This document shows, piece by piece, positions 9,191 to 18,648 of a stretch of DNA of 54,509 nucleotides (positions are counted from its first letter, which is position 1; the number at the start of each line of letters is the position of its first letter). A program made the translations under genes and the position numbers. Source of the DNA: an uncultured Prevotellaceae bacterium. Lineage in GTDB: Bacteria > Bacteroidota > Bacteroidia > Bacteroidales > Bacteroidaceae. The notes beneath the pieces are model-generated. The model made no database searches, had not been told where the DNA came from, and saw only the letters and a list, made by a program, of their open reading frames with translations. The stretch lies in contig CAMHNI010000021.1 of assembly GCA_946186505.1 (NCBI GenBank), positions 1-54,509 of the forward strand. Reading direction: 5' to 3'.

Positions 9191-10216
9191 ATGAGCGATA
9201 GTACGCCACTGACGATGAAGGATATAGCAAGGGAGCTGGGCATCAGTGTCTCTACAGTGTCGCGTGCCCTGAAGGACTCGCCGCGTATCTCGGAGGAACG
9301 GCGTCGGGCTATCCAGCAGTATGCGCGCGAACGTAATTTCTATCCAAACGTCATCGGTGCAGCATTGCGTCATAGTCATTCCGTACCATCGAAAGTCATC
9401 GGCGTTATCGTGCCGGAGTTCACGCATTATTACTTTTCCAGTGTCCTCACTGGTATTGAGGAGACTGCCATGGCTCATGGCTACTATATCATGGTGGCAC
9501 TGAGTAATGAAACGTATGAGCGGGAAGTGCGTATCTGCGATATGTTCCACCGGCAGAAGGTGTGCGGCGTCATTGTGTCGCAGGCCAAGGACACGAGACA
9601 GTACGACCATTTCCAAAAGCTCTTGGACTCGCAGATTCCCATTATCTTCTACGATCGCATCTGTACCGGTGTGAATGCCAGCCGTGTTGTCGTTGATGAC
9701 TACATGGGGGCTTTTAATGCCGTCAACTATCTGATAGATACAGGTTGTCGCCGCATCGCTTTCTATGGCTCGCCTATGCAGTTGGAGATTTCCAAGAACC
9801 GCTTCAATGGCTATAAGGATGCCTTGCTGAAGCACGGCCTGCCCTTTGATGAACAACTGACGCGCATCTGTGACAACCGTCAGGACGCTGAGTTGATAAC
9901 GCCTGATATGTTCGATGGCGACCGTTATCCCGATGCGTTCTTCGCCGTCAACGACGACACGGCCATCGGCATCCTCTACACCGTCAAGCGTATGGGGTTG
10001 CGGGTGCCTGAGGACATCAGCATCTGCGGTTTCACCAACGGCCAGCGCGCCGTGGCCTGCGACCCGATGCTGACCACGGTCGAGCAGCGCGGCAAGCGGG
10101 TAGGGGAGGAGGCCGCCGAGATTCTCATCGACAAGGTGGAGGGCCGCTCGCCCATAGACAAGGTGGAGAAGCGCGTAGTAAGGACTCGTCTTATTATAAG
10201 AGGAACAACAAGATAA
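9191..10216 (+). CDS. LacI-family transcriptional regulator of the starch locus
   Basis: This 341-residue regulator has an N-terminal LacI helix-turn-helix (about 8-30, LTMKDIARELGISVSTVSRA). A periplasmic-binding-protein-like ligand domain follows, beginning IGVIVPEFTHYYF and including VVVDDYMGAFNAVNYLID and the late ISICGFTNGQRA. It should bind the GCAAACGTTTGC sites as a dimer and sense a sugar, most likely maltose or a maltodextrin product. It diverges from susC and is followed 6 bases later by the symporter gene, so the two are co-transcribed. Classical Bacteroides sus loci use the unrelated membrane regulator SusR; here a cytoplasmic regulator takes that place. Whether it activates or represses cannot be read directly, but the operator positions favour activation. 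Confidence 0.92.
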   Translation: MSDSTPLTMKDIARELGISVSTVSRALKDSPRISEERRRAIQQYARERNFYPNVIGAALRHSHSVPSKVIGVIVPEFTHYYFSSVLTGIEETAMAHGYYIMVALSNETYEREVRICDMFHRQKVCGVIVSQAKDTRQYDHFQKLLDSQIPIIFYDRICTGVNASRVVVDDYMGAFNAVNYLIDTGCRRIAFYGSPMQLEISKNRFNGYKDALLKHGLPFDEQLTRICDNRQDAELITPDMFDGDRYPDAFFAVNDDTAIGILYTVKRMGLRVPEDISICGFTNGQRAVACDPMLTTVEQRGKRVGEEAAEILIDKVEGRSPIDKVEKRVVRTRLIIRGTTR

Positions 10217-10222
10217 TTGAAT

Positions 10223-11524
10223 ATGAAACAGAAACCTGACTTATCGTTTTGGAAGCTCTGGAATTTGAGCTTCGGTTTTTTCGGAGTGCAGATAGCATAC
10301 GCACTCCAGAGTGCAAACATCTCTTCTATCTTCCACACCATCGGAGCCGACCCTCACGACCTGAGCTACTTCTGGATTCTGCCGCCGCTGATGGGTATGG
10401 TGGTGCAGCCCATTGTGGGTTCGTTGAGTGACAAGACGTGGACGCGCTTCGGGCGTCGCATACCCTATCTCTTCGTGGGTGCCACGCTGGCGGTGATTGT
10501 CATGTGTCTGCTGCCCAATGCTGGCTCGTTCGGTATGTCGGTGAGTATGGCCCTCATCTTCGGCCTGTTTGCACTGATGTTGCTCGACACCTCGCTGAAC
10601 ATGGCTATGCAGCCGTTCAAGATGATGGTCGGCGACATGGTCAATGAGAAACAGAAGGGCAAGGCGTATAGCATCCAGTCGTTCCTCTGTAATGCAGGCA
10701 GTGTGATGGGCTTCATCTTCCCCTTCCTCTTCACCTGGATTGGTGTGAAGAACGTGGCTCCTAAGGGCGTGGTGCCCGATTCGGTCATCTGGTCGTTCTA
10801 TATCGGTGCCGCCATCCTCATCCTTTGTGTCATTTACACGACGTTGAAGGTGAAGGAGTGGGCTCCGAAGGAATACAAGGAATATAATCCGGCACCGGCA
10901 GAGAAGGAGGACAAGGCCAACTGGTTTGCCTTGCTTAAGCGTGCCCCGCAGAACTTCTGGCGCGTCAGTCTGGTGCAGTTCTTCTGCTGGGCTGCCCTGC
11001 TCTATATGTGGTCCTATGTGGTGGGAGCCGTCTCTGAGACCGTTTGGAATACGGACAACCCTGAGACGGAAGCATACCAGACCGCCCGTAACTGGACGGG
11101 CGTACTCTATGCCATTCAGGCCATGGCTTCTGTGGTGTGGGCCACGCTGATTCCTCGTTTCAAGAATATGAAGGTGGCCTACAGCGTCAGCATCATGCTG
11201 GGTGCCCTGGGCTTCGCGCTCATCCCATTCTGTCATGACCAGTATCTCCAGATTCTTCCCTTCCTGCTCATCGGTTGCGTTTGGGCTGCCATGCTGGCTT
11301 GTCCTTTCACGCTGGTTACCAATGCTTTGCAGGGCTATGGTCACATGGGCGCCTATCTCGGCCTGTTCAACTGTGCCATCTGTCTGCCCCAGATTGTGGC
11401 TGCTGCTTGTGGCGGTACGATCTTCGGACTAGTGGGCGGTACGCAGTCGGCCATGATGTTTGTAGCCGCCGTTCTGCTGGTTGCTGGCTCGATCAGCGTC
11501 TTTGCTATCAAGGACAAGAACTGA
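10223..11524 (+). CDS. MFS/GPH-type disaccharide symporter (maltose-like)
   Basis: This 433-residue inner-membrane protein has about 12 hydrophobic segments. It belongs with the glycoside-pentoside-hexuronide and SLC45-like sucrose/maltose transporters. The cytoplasmic loop between helices 2 and 3 carries SDKTWTRFGRRIPYLF, with the RxGRR signature of these symporters. A second family stretch, FKMMVGDMVNEKQKGKAYS, follows. It would move maltose or short maltodextrins from periplasm to cytoplasm with a cation. The ATG at 10223 lies 6 bases after the regulator stop; an in-frame TTG two codons upstream is not needed. The gene is followed by an operator and a strong terminator. Confidence 0.9.
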   Translation: MKQKPDLSFWKLWNLSFGFFGVQIAYALQSANISSIFHTIGADPHDLSYFWILPPLMGMVVQPIVGSLSDKTWTRFGRRIPYLFVGATLAVIVMCLLPNAGSFGMSVSMALIFGLFALMLLDTSLNMAMQPFKMMVGDMVNEKQKGKAYSIQSFLCNAGSVMGFIFPFLFTWIGVKNVAPKGVVPDSVIWSFYIGAAILILCVIYTTLKVKEWAPKEYKEYNPAPAEKEDKANWFALLKRAPQNFWRVSLVQFFCWAALLYMWSYVVGAVSETVWNTDNPETEAYQTARNWTGVLYAIQAMASVVWATLIPRFKNMKVAYSVSIMLGALGFALIPFCHDQYLQILPFLLIGCVWAAMLACPFTLVTNALQGYGHMGAYLGLFNCAICLPQIVAAACGGTIFGLVGGTQSAMMFVAAVLLVAGSISVFAIKDKN

Positions 11525-11530
11525 ATTAGT

Positions 11531-11542
11531 GCAAACGTTTGC
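11531..11542. promoter_or_regulatory. LacI-family operator before the GH77 gene
   Basis: A perfect GCAAACGTTTGC palindrome identical to the site at 9096-9107, only 6 bases after the symporter stop. Its centre is 65 bp upstream of the centre of the -7 box of the GH77 promoter, the same spacing as for susC. Confidence 0.8.
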
Positions 11543-11560
11543 GCAGTATAATTCTACAAT

Positions 11561-11596
11561 AACCCGCTGACCTTTGCCAGCGGGTTGTTTTTTTTT
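11561..11596 (+). terminator. Intrinsic terminator of the regulator-symporter unit
   Basis: A 9-bp stem, AACCCGCTG with CAGCGGGTT, is followed by a run of nine T. The -33 element of the next promoter lies in its loop, so terminator and promoter overlap. Confidence 0.9.
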
Positions 11597-11605
11597 GTAC
11601 TTTTG
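11573..11605 (+). promoter_or_regulatory. Promoter of the GH77-GH97 unit
   Basis: TTTG at 11573-11576, a 21-base spacer, then TACTTTTG at 11598-11605 match the Bacteroidetes TTTG/TAnnTTTG promoter. The -7 box ends 24 bases before the ATG at 11630. Confidence 0.7.
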
Positions 11606-11629
11606 CAGCAGACTAAAAACACTAACGAC

Positions 11630-14074
11630 ATGAAAATACTATTTAACTTAGAGTATCAGACGACGTTTGGCGAAGAATTGGAGCTGAACATCCTGAAAGA
11701 AAGCGGAAAGACAGAAAAGTGCAAGATGGGCACCCTCGACGGGCTGCATTGGATGTGCGAGTTGTCGCGTTCGGTGAAGACTGGTACGTACATGGATTAT
11801 TATTATTCGGTATGCCGAGGTGATGAGGTGTATCGCCATGAGTGGCTGGTGGAGCCTCACCGGCTGGAGTTTGCTGCTGTTAAAGGTTCCCGTTACGTTG
11901 TTTACGACCACTGGCTTGATATTCCCGAGGACTCTTATCTGTATTCCTCGGCATTCACGGAGTGTGTGGCTGCCCGCGAACGGCAGATGAGCACTGGTGC
12001 GGAATTTGCTAAGACCGTTCGTTTGAAGGTACGCGCCCCCCAGCTGCGTGCTGACGAGCGGTTGGCCATCATTGGTGGTGGCGAGGCTCTTGGCAACTGG
12101 GAAGCCAAGCGTGCCATAGACATGGCCGAGCATGAGTGCAATGAGTGGGTTATCTCACTTGATGCCGATACGCTGCCCCGCACGTTTGAGTTCAAGTTCG
12201 TCGCACTTGACGAGGAGATAGATGTTACCCCCATGTGGGAGAACGGTATGAACCGCACCGTCACTTTGCCGTTGATGGAAGATGGTGACGTGGTGGTCTA
12301 TGAATTGCAGCAGGCGTTCTTCCCAGTCTATCCATGGAAGGGTGCCGGCACCGTTATCCCTGTGTTCTCACTCCGTTCGGAGGGTAGCTTTGGCGTGGGC
12401 GACTTTGGCGACCTGAAGTTGATGATTGACTGGTGTGACAAAACCCGTCAGCGTGTGCTGCAGGTGCTGCCCATCAACGACACCACCATCACTCATACAT
12501 GGCAGGATTCCTACCCCTATAACTCTATCAGCATTTATGCCCTCCATCCTCAGTATTGTGACCTGCGCCAGTTGCCGGAAATCAAGGATGAGCAGAAACG
12601 CCAGGAGATGGAACAGTTGCGACAGGAGCTGAACGCGCTACCGCAGATAGACTACGAGCGCATGATGGCCGCCAAGATGGACTACCTGCGTACTGTCTTC
12701 CAGCAGGAGTGGGCCAAGGTGCAGCGTACAGCCGACTATAAGCAGTTTTTCGAGATGAACAGCGAGTGGCTCGTGCCATACGCCGCCTTCTGCTACTATT
12801 GCGACCTCTATGGCACTGCGGAGTTCTCGAAATGGCCTGCAGGGGCTACGGTCGAGAATACCCAGCTGTCGGCGTTCAAGGACAAGAAGAAATTGCAGTT
12901 CTGGTATTTCGTGCAGTTCAACCTCGACCGTCAGATGAAGGCCGCTCATGCGTATGCGCGCGCGCACCGCGTAATTTTGAAAGGTGACATCCCCATCGGC
13001 ATCTCGCGCGACGGCGTTGAGGCATGGGTGGAGCCGCGCTACTTCAACCTGAACGGTCAGGCCGGAGCACCGCCCGATCCGTTCTCTGCCGACGGTCAGA
13101 ACTGGGGCTTCCCCACCTACAACTGGGACGAGATGCTTGCCGACGGTTGCCAGTGGTGGGTGCGCCGATTCCGCAAGATGGCGCAGTATTTCGATGCCTA
13201 CCGCATCGACCATGTCCTGGGCTTCTTCCGCATCTGGGAGATTCCCGTACCTGAGAAGTCAGGTCTGATGGGGCAGTTTAGCCCCGCCCTTGGTATGAGC
13301 CGGGAGGAGATAGAGGGTTATGGTGTGGAGTTCCGCGATGGGCTGTTCCTTGTTGACCATAAACGCACTGACCGTTGGCATCCGCGTATTGCCGTACAGT
13401 ACCAGGATGCTTACAAACAACTGTCGGAGGAGCAGAAATTCTGTTTCAACCGCCTTTACAATGACTACTTCTACCGTCGCAACAACCAGTATTGGTATCA
13501 GGAGGCTATGAAGAAACTGCCTCGACTGACGCAAGCCACGCGGATGCTCTGTTGTGCCGAGGATTTGGGTATGGTACCCGACTGCGTGCCCTGGGTGATG
13601 AACGAGTTGCGTATCCTGTCTCTTGAAATCCAGTCGATGCCGAAAGATTCGAAATACCGCTTCGGACGCCTGAGCCACAATCCCTATCGTAGCGTCTGCA
13701 CCATCTCCACCCACGATATGTCAACGTTACGCCAGTGGTGGGACGAGGACGTGGAACGGACACAGGACTACTACACTTCTGTATTGCGTCGTAGTGGCGA
13801 AGCTCCACACCCGTTACCTGGCTGGTTGGCCAAGGACATCGTGAGCCGCCACCTCACCAGTCCTTCCATGCTCTGCCTGTTGTCGTTGCAGGACTGGCTC
13901 TCGATGGACGAACGCCTCCGGCTGCCCGACCAGAATGCCGAAAGAATAAACATTCCGGCCAACCCGCGTCACTATTGGCGCTACCGTATGCACCTGACCA
14001 TCGAGCAGCTGCTGCAGGCCGCCGAGTTCAGCAATGAGATCAGCACACTTATCGTCCAAAGCGGACGGAAATAA
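11630..14074 (+). CDS. malQ: 4-alpha-glucanotransferase (GH77) with N-terminal CBM20-like domains
   Basis: This 814-residue cytoplasmic enzyme has no signal peptide. It transfers glucan units between maltodextrins and frees glucose. The N-terminus holds two CBM20-like domains (about 1-110 and 120-235; the second has IIGGGEALGNWEAKRA). The GH77 barrel then begins near VIPVFSLRSEGSFGVGDFGD. The catalytic residues are visible as Asp527 in YRIDHVLG, Glu644 in CCAEDLG and Asp696 in STHDMST. This layout resembles plant DPE2 and related bacterial enzymes more than short MalQ proteins. The ATG at 11630 was preferred to an upstream TTG that falls in the terminator. The GH97 gene follows after 38 bases. 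Confidence 0.93.
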   Translation: MKILFNLEYQTTFGEELELNILKESGKTEKCKMGTLDGLHWMCELSRSVKTGTYMDYYYSVCRGDEVYRHEWLVEPHRLEFAAVKGSRYVVYDHWLDIPEDSYLYSSAFTECVAARERQMSTGAEFAKTVRLKVRAPQLRADERLAIIGGGEALGNWEAKRAIDMAEHECNEWVISLDADTLPRTFEFKFVALDEEIDVTPMWENGMNRTVTLPLMEDGDVVVYELQQAFFPVYPWKGAGTVIPVFSLRSEGSFGVGDFGDLKLMIDWCDKTRQRVLQVLPINDTTITHTWQDSYPYNSISIYALHPQYCDLRQLPEIKDEQKRQEMEQLRQELNALPQIDYERMMAAKMDYLRTVFQQEWAKVQRTADYKQFFEMNSEWLVPYAAFCYYCDLYGTAEFSKWPAGATVENTQLSAFKDKKKLQFWYFVQFNLDRQMKAAHAYARAHRVILKGDIPIGISRDGVEAWVEPRYFNLNGQAGAPPDPFSADGQNWGFPTYNWDEMLADGCQWWVRRFRKMAQYFDAYRIDHVLGFFRIWEIPVPEKSGLMGQFSPALGMSREEIEGYGVEFRDGLFLVDHKRTDRWHPRIAVQYQDAYKQLSEEQKFCFNRLYNDYFYRRNNQYWYQEAMKKLPRLTQATRMLCCAEDLGMVPDCVPWVMNELRILSLEIQSMPKDSKYRFGRLSHNPYRSVCTISTHDMSTLRQWWDEDVERTQDYYTSVLRRSGEAPHPLPGWLAKDIVSRHLTSPSMLCLLSLQDWLSMDERLRLPDQNAERINIPANPRHYWRYRMHLTIEQLLQAAEFSNEISTLIVQSGRK

Positions 14075-14106
14075 AACGCAACTATGGTTAAAAAACGACA
14101 ACTTAG

Positions 14107-16383
<2,277 letters not shown>

Positions 16384-16387
16384 AAAG

Positions 16388-16413
16388 AAAGAGGGGACAT
16401 CCCTCTTTTTTTT
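16388..16413 (+). terminator. Terminator of the GH77-GH97 unit
   Basis: AAAGAGGG and CCCTCTTT form an 8-bp stem with a 5-base loop, followed by eight T starting within the stem end. It begins 5 bases after the GH97 stop. Confidence 0.88.
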
Positions 16414-16477
16414 ATGGTGTGAAACAAAAAGGAAAACAAAAGCTACATATAGTAACGCGATTCCAAGGGGAATAGTT

Positions 16478-16485
16478 TAACTTTG
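16478..16485 (+). promoter_or_regulatory. -7 box before the 632-residue secreted protein
   Basis: TAACTTTG matches TAnnTTTG and gives a 5' leader of about 65 bases before the ATG at 16558. No clear -33 element and no GCAAACGTTTGC site lie nearby. Confidence 0.55.
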
Positions 16486-16557
16486 CAGCCGGATTCTAAC
16501 TAATCGATATATACCAATAGAAGAAAATCTCATTATTAACCATTAAACAATTAACTT

Positions 16558-18456
16558 ATGAAGAAATTATTTACGCTCATTGCAGGCATGCTGTTTGTTG
16601 GCAGTGGTGCTTTTGCACAGGAAAAATGGACTGACCTGGTTGTCAACGGCAACATGGAAGGCGCTCAGGATTCGAAGTGGTCTAGCTTCTGGTGCCATGA
16701 TTGGCGCAAAGGCATCACGGACATTGATCCTGAAAGTGGTCAGAAGTATGATAATGACGATCCTGAGAACGGACAGTTCCAGGGCTTTGCTGAAATCGTC
16801 GAGGATCCTACCAAACCCGGCAACCATTGCGCAAAGGTTATTATCCGTACCGAGGCAGAGGCCGATGAAGCAGGTAACAAGGTGGTGCCTGATGGCCAGT
16901 CGTCTCTCGCATCGTGGGACTGCCAGTTCTTTATATATGCCACGGAGACAATTCCTGAGGGTAAGGAAATCCGCTTGACCCTGAAAGTGAGAGGTGAGAA
17001 GGCCGGTAAGCTTGAGACACAGGCTCACTGGTCACCCGGTGACTACAACCATTGGCAGTTGTTCGGCGATGTCAACTACACCACGGAGTGGGAGACCTAT
17101 GAGGTCTCTACGACGGTTACCGCCGATCAGTCTAAGGAAAGCAGTGGCAAGGCTTTCCAGTCGGTTGCTTTCAACCTCTCTACCATGACCGATGGCAATG
17201 TGGTCTATTTTGACGACGTGAAGCTGGAGGTCCGCGACCCGGAGGCTCCCCATGAGTTCGAGGGTTGGTTCAACTTCCTGCGAAAGGGCACGTTGTCGGA
17301 TGACCATATCCAGAACTATACCAACTTCACAGGCCGTGACGGTGCAACAGGACAGGACACTCAGGCCCGTGTGGTCAACGACCCCGTTGACGGAGAACCT
17401 GCGCTTAACGTGACATCCATCGGTTTCAATGTTCATGAGGAGAAGCAGGAACCAATTCTTGACGAGGATGGTAATCCTGTGCTTGACGATGAGGGCAATC
17501 CCACCTATGACATCTCCAGTGTGGATATGTATATTAAGGAGAATGGTGATACGCTGAAAAAGCAGGATGGCACGATAGGTATTGACGACTGGCAGACACA
17601 GTTCTTTGTGACTATTCCCCATAAGCTGGTTACCGGACAGAAGTTCAAGGTAGTGTTCTCTGCACGTGCCGACCAGCCCGCTACCGTTCAGACTCAGATT
17701 CATGCGATGCCCGGCTCATACATCCACTGGCAGTTGTTAGGCGATGTTGAACTGACTGAGGATTGGCAGACCTTCGAGTTCGAGGATGTAGAAATCACCA
17801 GTGATCAGAACGGCGGTAACACGATTGCATTCAACTGTAACGTGCTGAAGGAAGTCAACAACTACTACTTCCGCTTCGAGGAGTTCGCCATCAATTCGGC
17901 TGATGTGACTGTTGACGACTGTATCTTAGGTTCTGAAACCATCACGCTGCCTGTACCGGCTAAGGAAAAGGATGCCACTGCTAATGTTGACTTGACGGCC
18001 TTGAAGGAAATTCTGGAAATCGATGACCTCGCCAAATATATCGGTAAGGACTGCATGAGAGTTCGGATGGAAGAGGGTTATTCTGGTGACCAGCAGCCCA
18101 CGTCCGGTGTGTTCATTGACGATAATACGGGATACTATGTGGATGCAGATAACGGCCTGATTGTCATGATTGCCGAGGAACTGGATGGTAATACGGCCAA
18201 GTTCGTGGTCACCAGTGCCGGCATCGACTGGGCTGAGGGCAAAACGCTTTCTTCGAAGATTATTTTCGGTAAGGACGGTTGGTACTATCTCTATGACGTT
18301 AAGTTCATAGGCGAGGAAGCTTACTTGACGGGCATCGATGCTACGCCTGTAGCCAAGAAGGTTGACGGTATCATCTACGACCTGTCGGGTCGCCGTGTGG
18401 CTAAAGCTGCGAAGGGACTCTACATCAAGGATGGCAAGAAGTTCATCGTTAAGTGA
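16558..18456 (+). CDS. Secreted protein with two carbohydrate-binding-like modules
   Basis: The function of this 632-residue protein is not known. A signal peptide ends near AFAQ (residue 21). Two similar jelly-roll-like modules follow. The first (about 24-225) starts WTDLVVNGNMEG and has LETQAHWSPGDYNHWQLFGD. The second (about 235-445) has VQTQIHAMPGSYIHWQLLGD and DWQTFEFEDVEI. Both resemble CBM4/9-type galactose-binding folds. A further region leads to a C-terminus, IYDLSGRRVAKAAKGLYI then basic residues. Similar endings are common on secreted Prevotella proteins and resemble a shortened type IX secretion signal. Its place between GH97 and pullulanase suggests starch or glycan binding at or outside the cell. 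It has its own promoter and terminator. Confidence 0.7.
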   Translation: MKKLFTLIAGMLFVGSGAFAQEKWTDLVVNGNMEGAQDSKWSSFWCHDWRKGITDIDPESGQKYDNDDPENGQFQGFAEIVEDPTKPGNHCAKVIIRTEAEADEAGNKVVPDGQSSLASWDCQFFIYATETIPEGKEIRLTLKVRGEKAGKLETQAHWSPGDYNHWQLFGDVNYTTEWETYEVSTTVTADQSKESSGKAFQSVAFNLSTMTDGNVVYFDDVKLEVRDPEAPHEFEGWFNFLRKGTLSDDHIQNYTNFTGRDGATGQDTQARVVNDPVDGEPALNVTSIGFNVHEEKQEPILDEDGNPVLDDEGNPTYDISSVDMYIKENGDTLKKQDGTIGIDDWQTQFFVTIPHKLVTGQKFKVVFSARADQPATVQTQIHAMPGSYIHWQLLGDVELTEDWQTFEFEDVEITSDQNGGNTIAFNCNVLKEVNNYYFRFEEFAINSADVTVDDCILGSETITLPVPAKEKDATANVDLTALKEILEIDDLAKYIGKDCMRVRMEEGYSGDQQPTSGVFIDDNTGYYVDADNGLIVMIAEELDGNTAKFVVTSAGIDWAEGKTLSSKIIFGKDGWYYLYDVKFIGEEAYLTGIDATPVAKKVDGIIYDLSGRRVAKAAKGLYIKDGKKFIVK

Positions 18457-18541
18457 GAATAAAGCCGAACTTGTTTGGCTTTATCAAACGCAGATGAACT
18501 CGAACAAGTTCAAGTTCGTCGTTAAGTGAGAATAAAGCCGA
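18439..18541 (+). repeat. Duplicated 3' end of the secreted-protein gene
   Basis: The last codons, stop and following bases of the gene (18439-18468) recur at 18512-18541 with one mismatch over 30 bases. The second copy reads AAGTTCGTCGTTAAGTGAG, so even the stop codon is repeated 73 bp downstream. This looks like the scar of a partial tandem duplication or a deletion between paralogues. Confidence 0.85.
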
Positions 18542-18568
18542 GTTAGCTTAAACCCCAAAAATTTAGGG

Positions 18569-18604
18569 GTCCCCCAAAAGTTTTTCACGGAACTTTTGGG
18601 GGAC
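18569..18604 (+). terminator. Strong hairpin terminator before the pullulanase gene
   Basis: GTCCCCCAAAAGTT pairs perfectly with AACTTTTGGGGGAC over 14 bp around an 8-base loop, followed by a T-rich stretch. The right arm also contains the TTTG -33 element of the next promoter. Confidence 0.88.
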
Positions 18605-18626
18605 TTCGTTTATTTTTGTAACTTTG
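18595..18626 (+). promoter_or_regulatory. Promoter of the pullulanase-neopullulanase unit
   Basis: TTTG at 18595-18598, exactly 20 bases, then TAACTTTG at 18619-18626 is a full Bacteroidetes consensus promoter. Its -33 box lies in the right arm of the preceding terminator. The ATG follows 22 bases after the -7 box. Confidence 0.75.
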
Positions 18627-18648
18627 CACACAACAAACCGACTAACCT

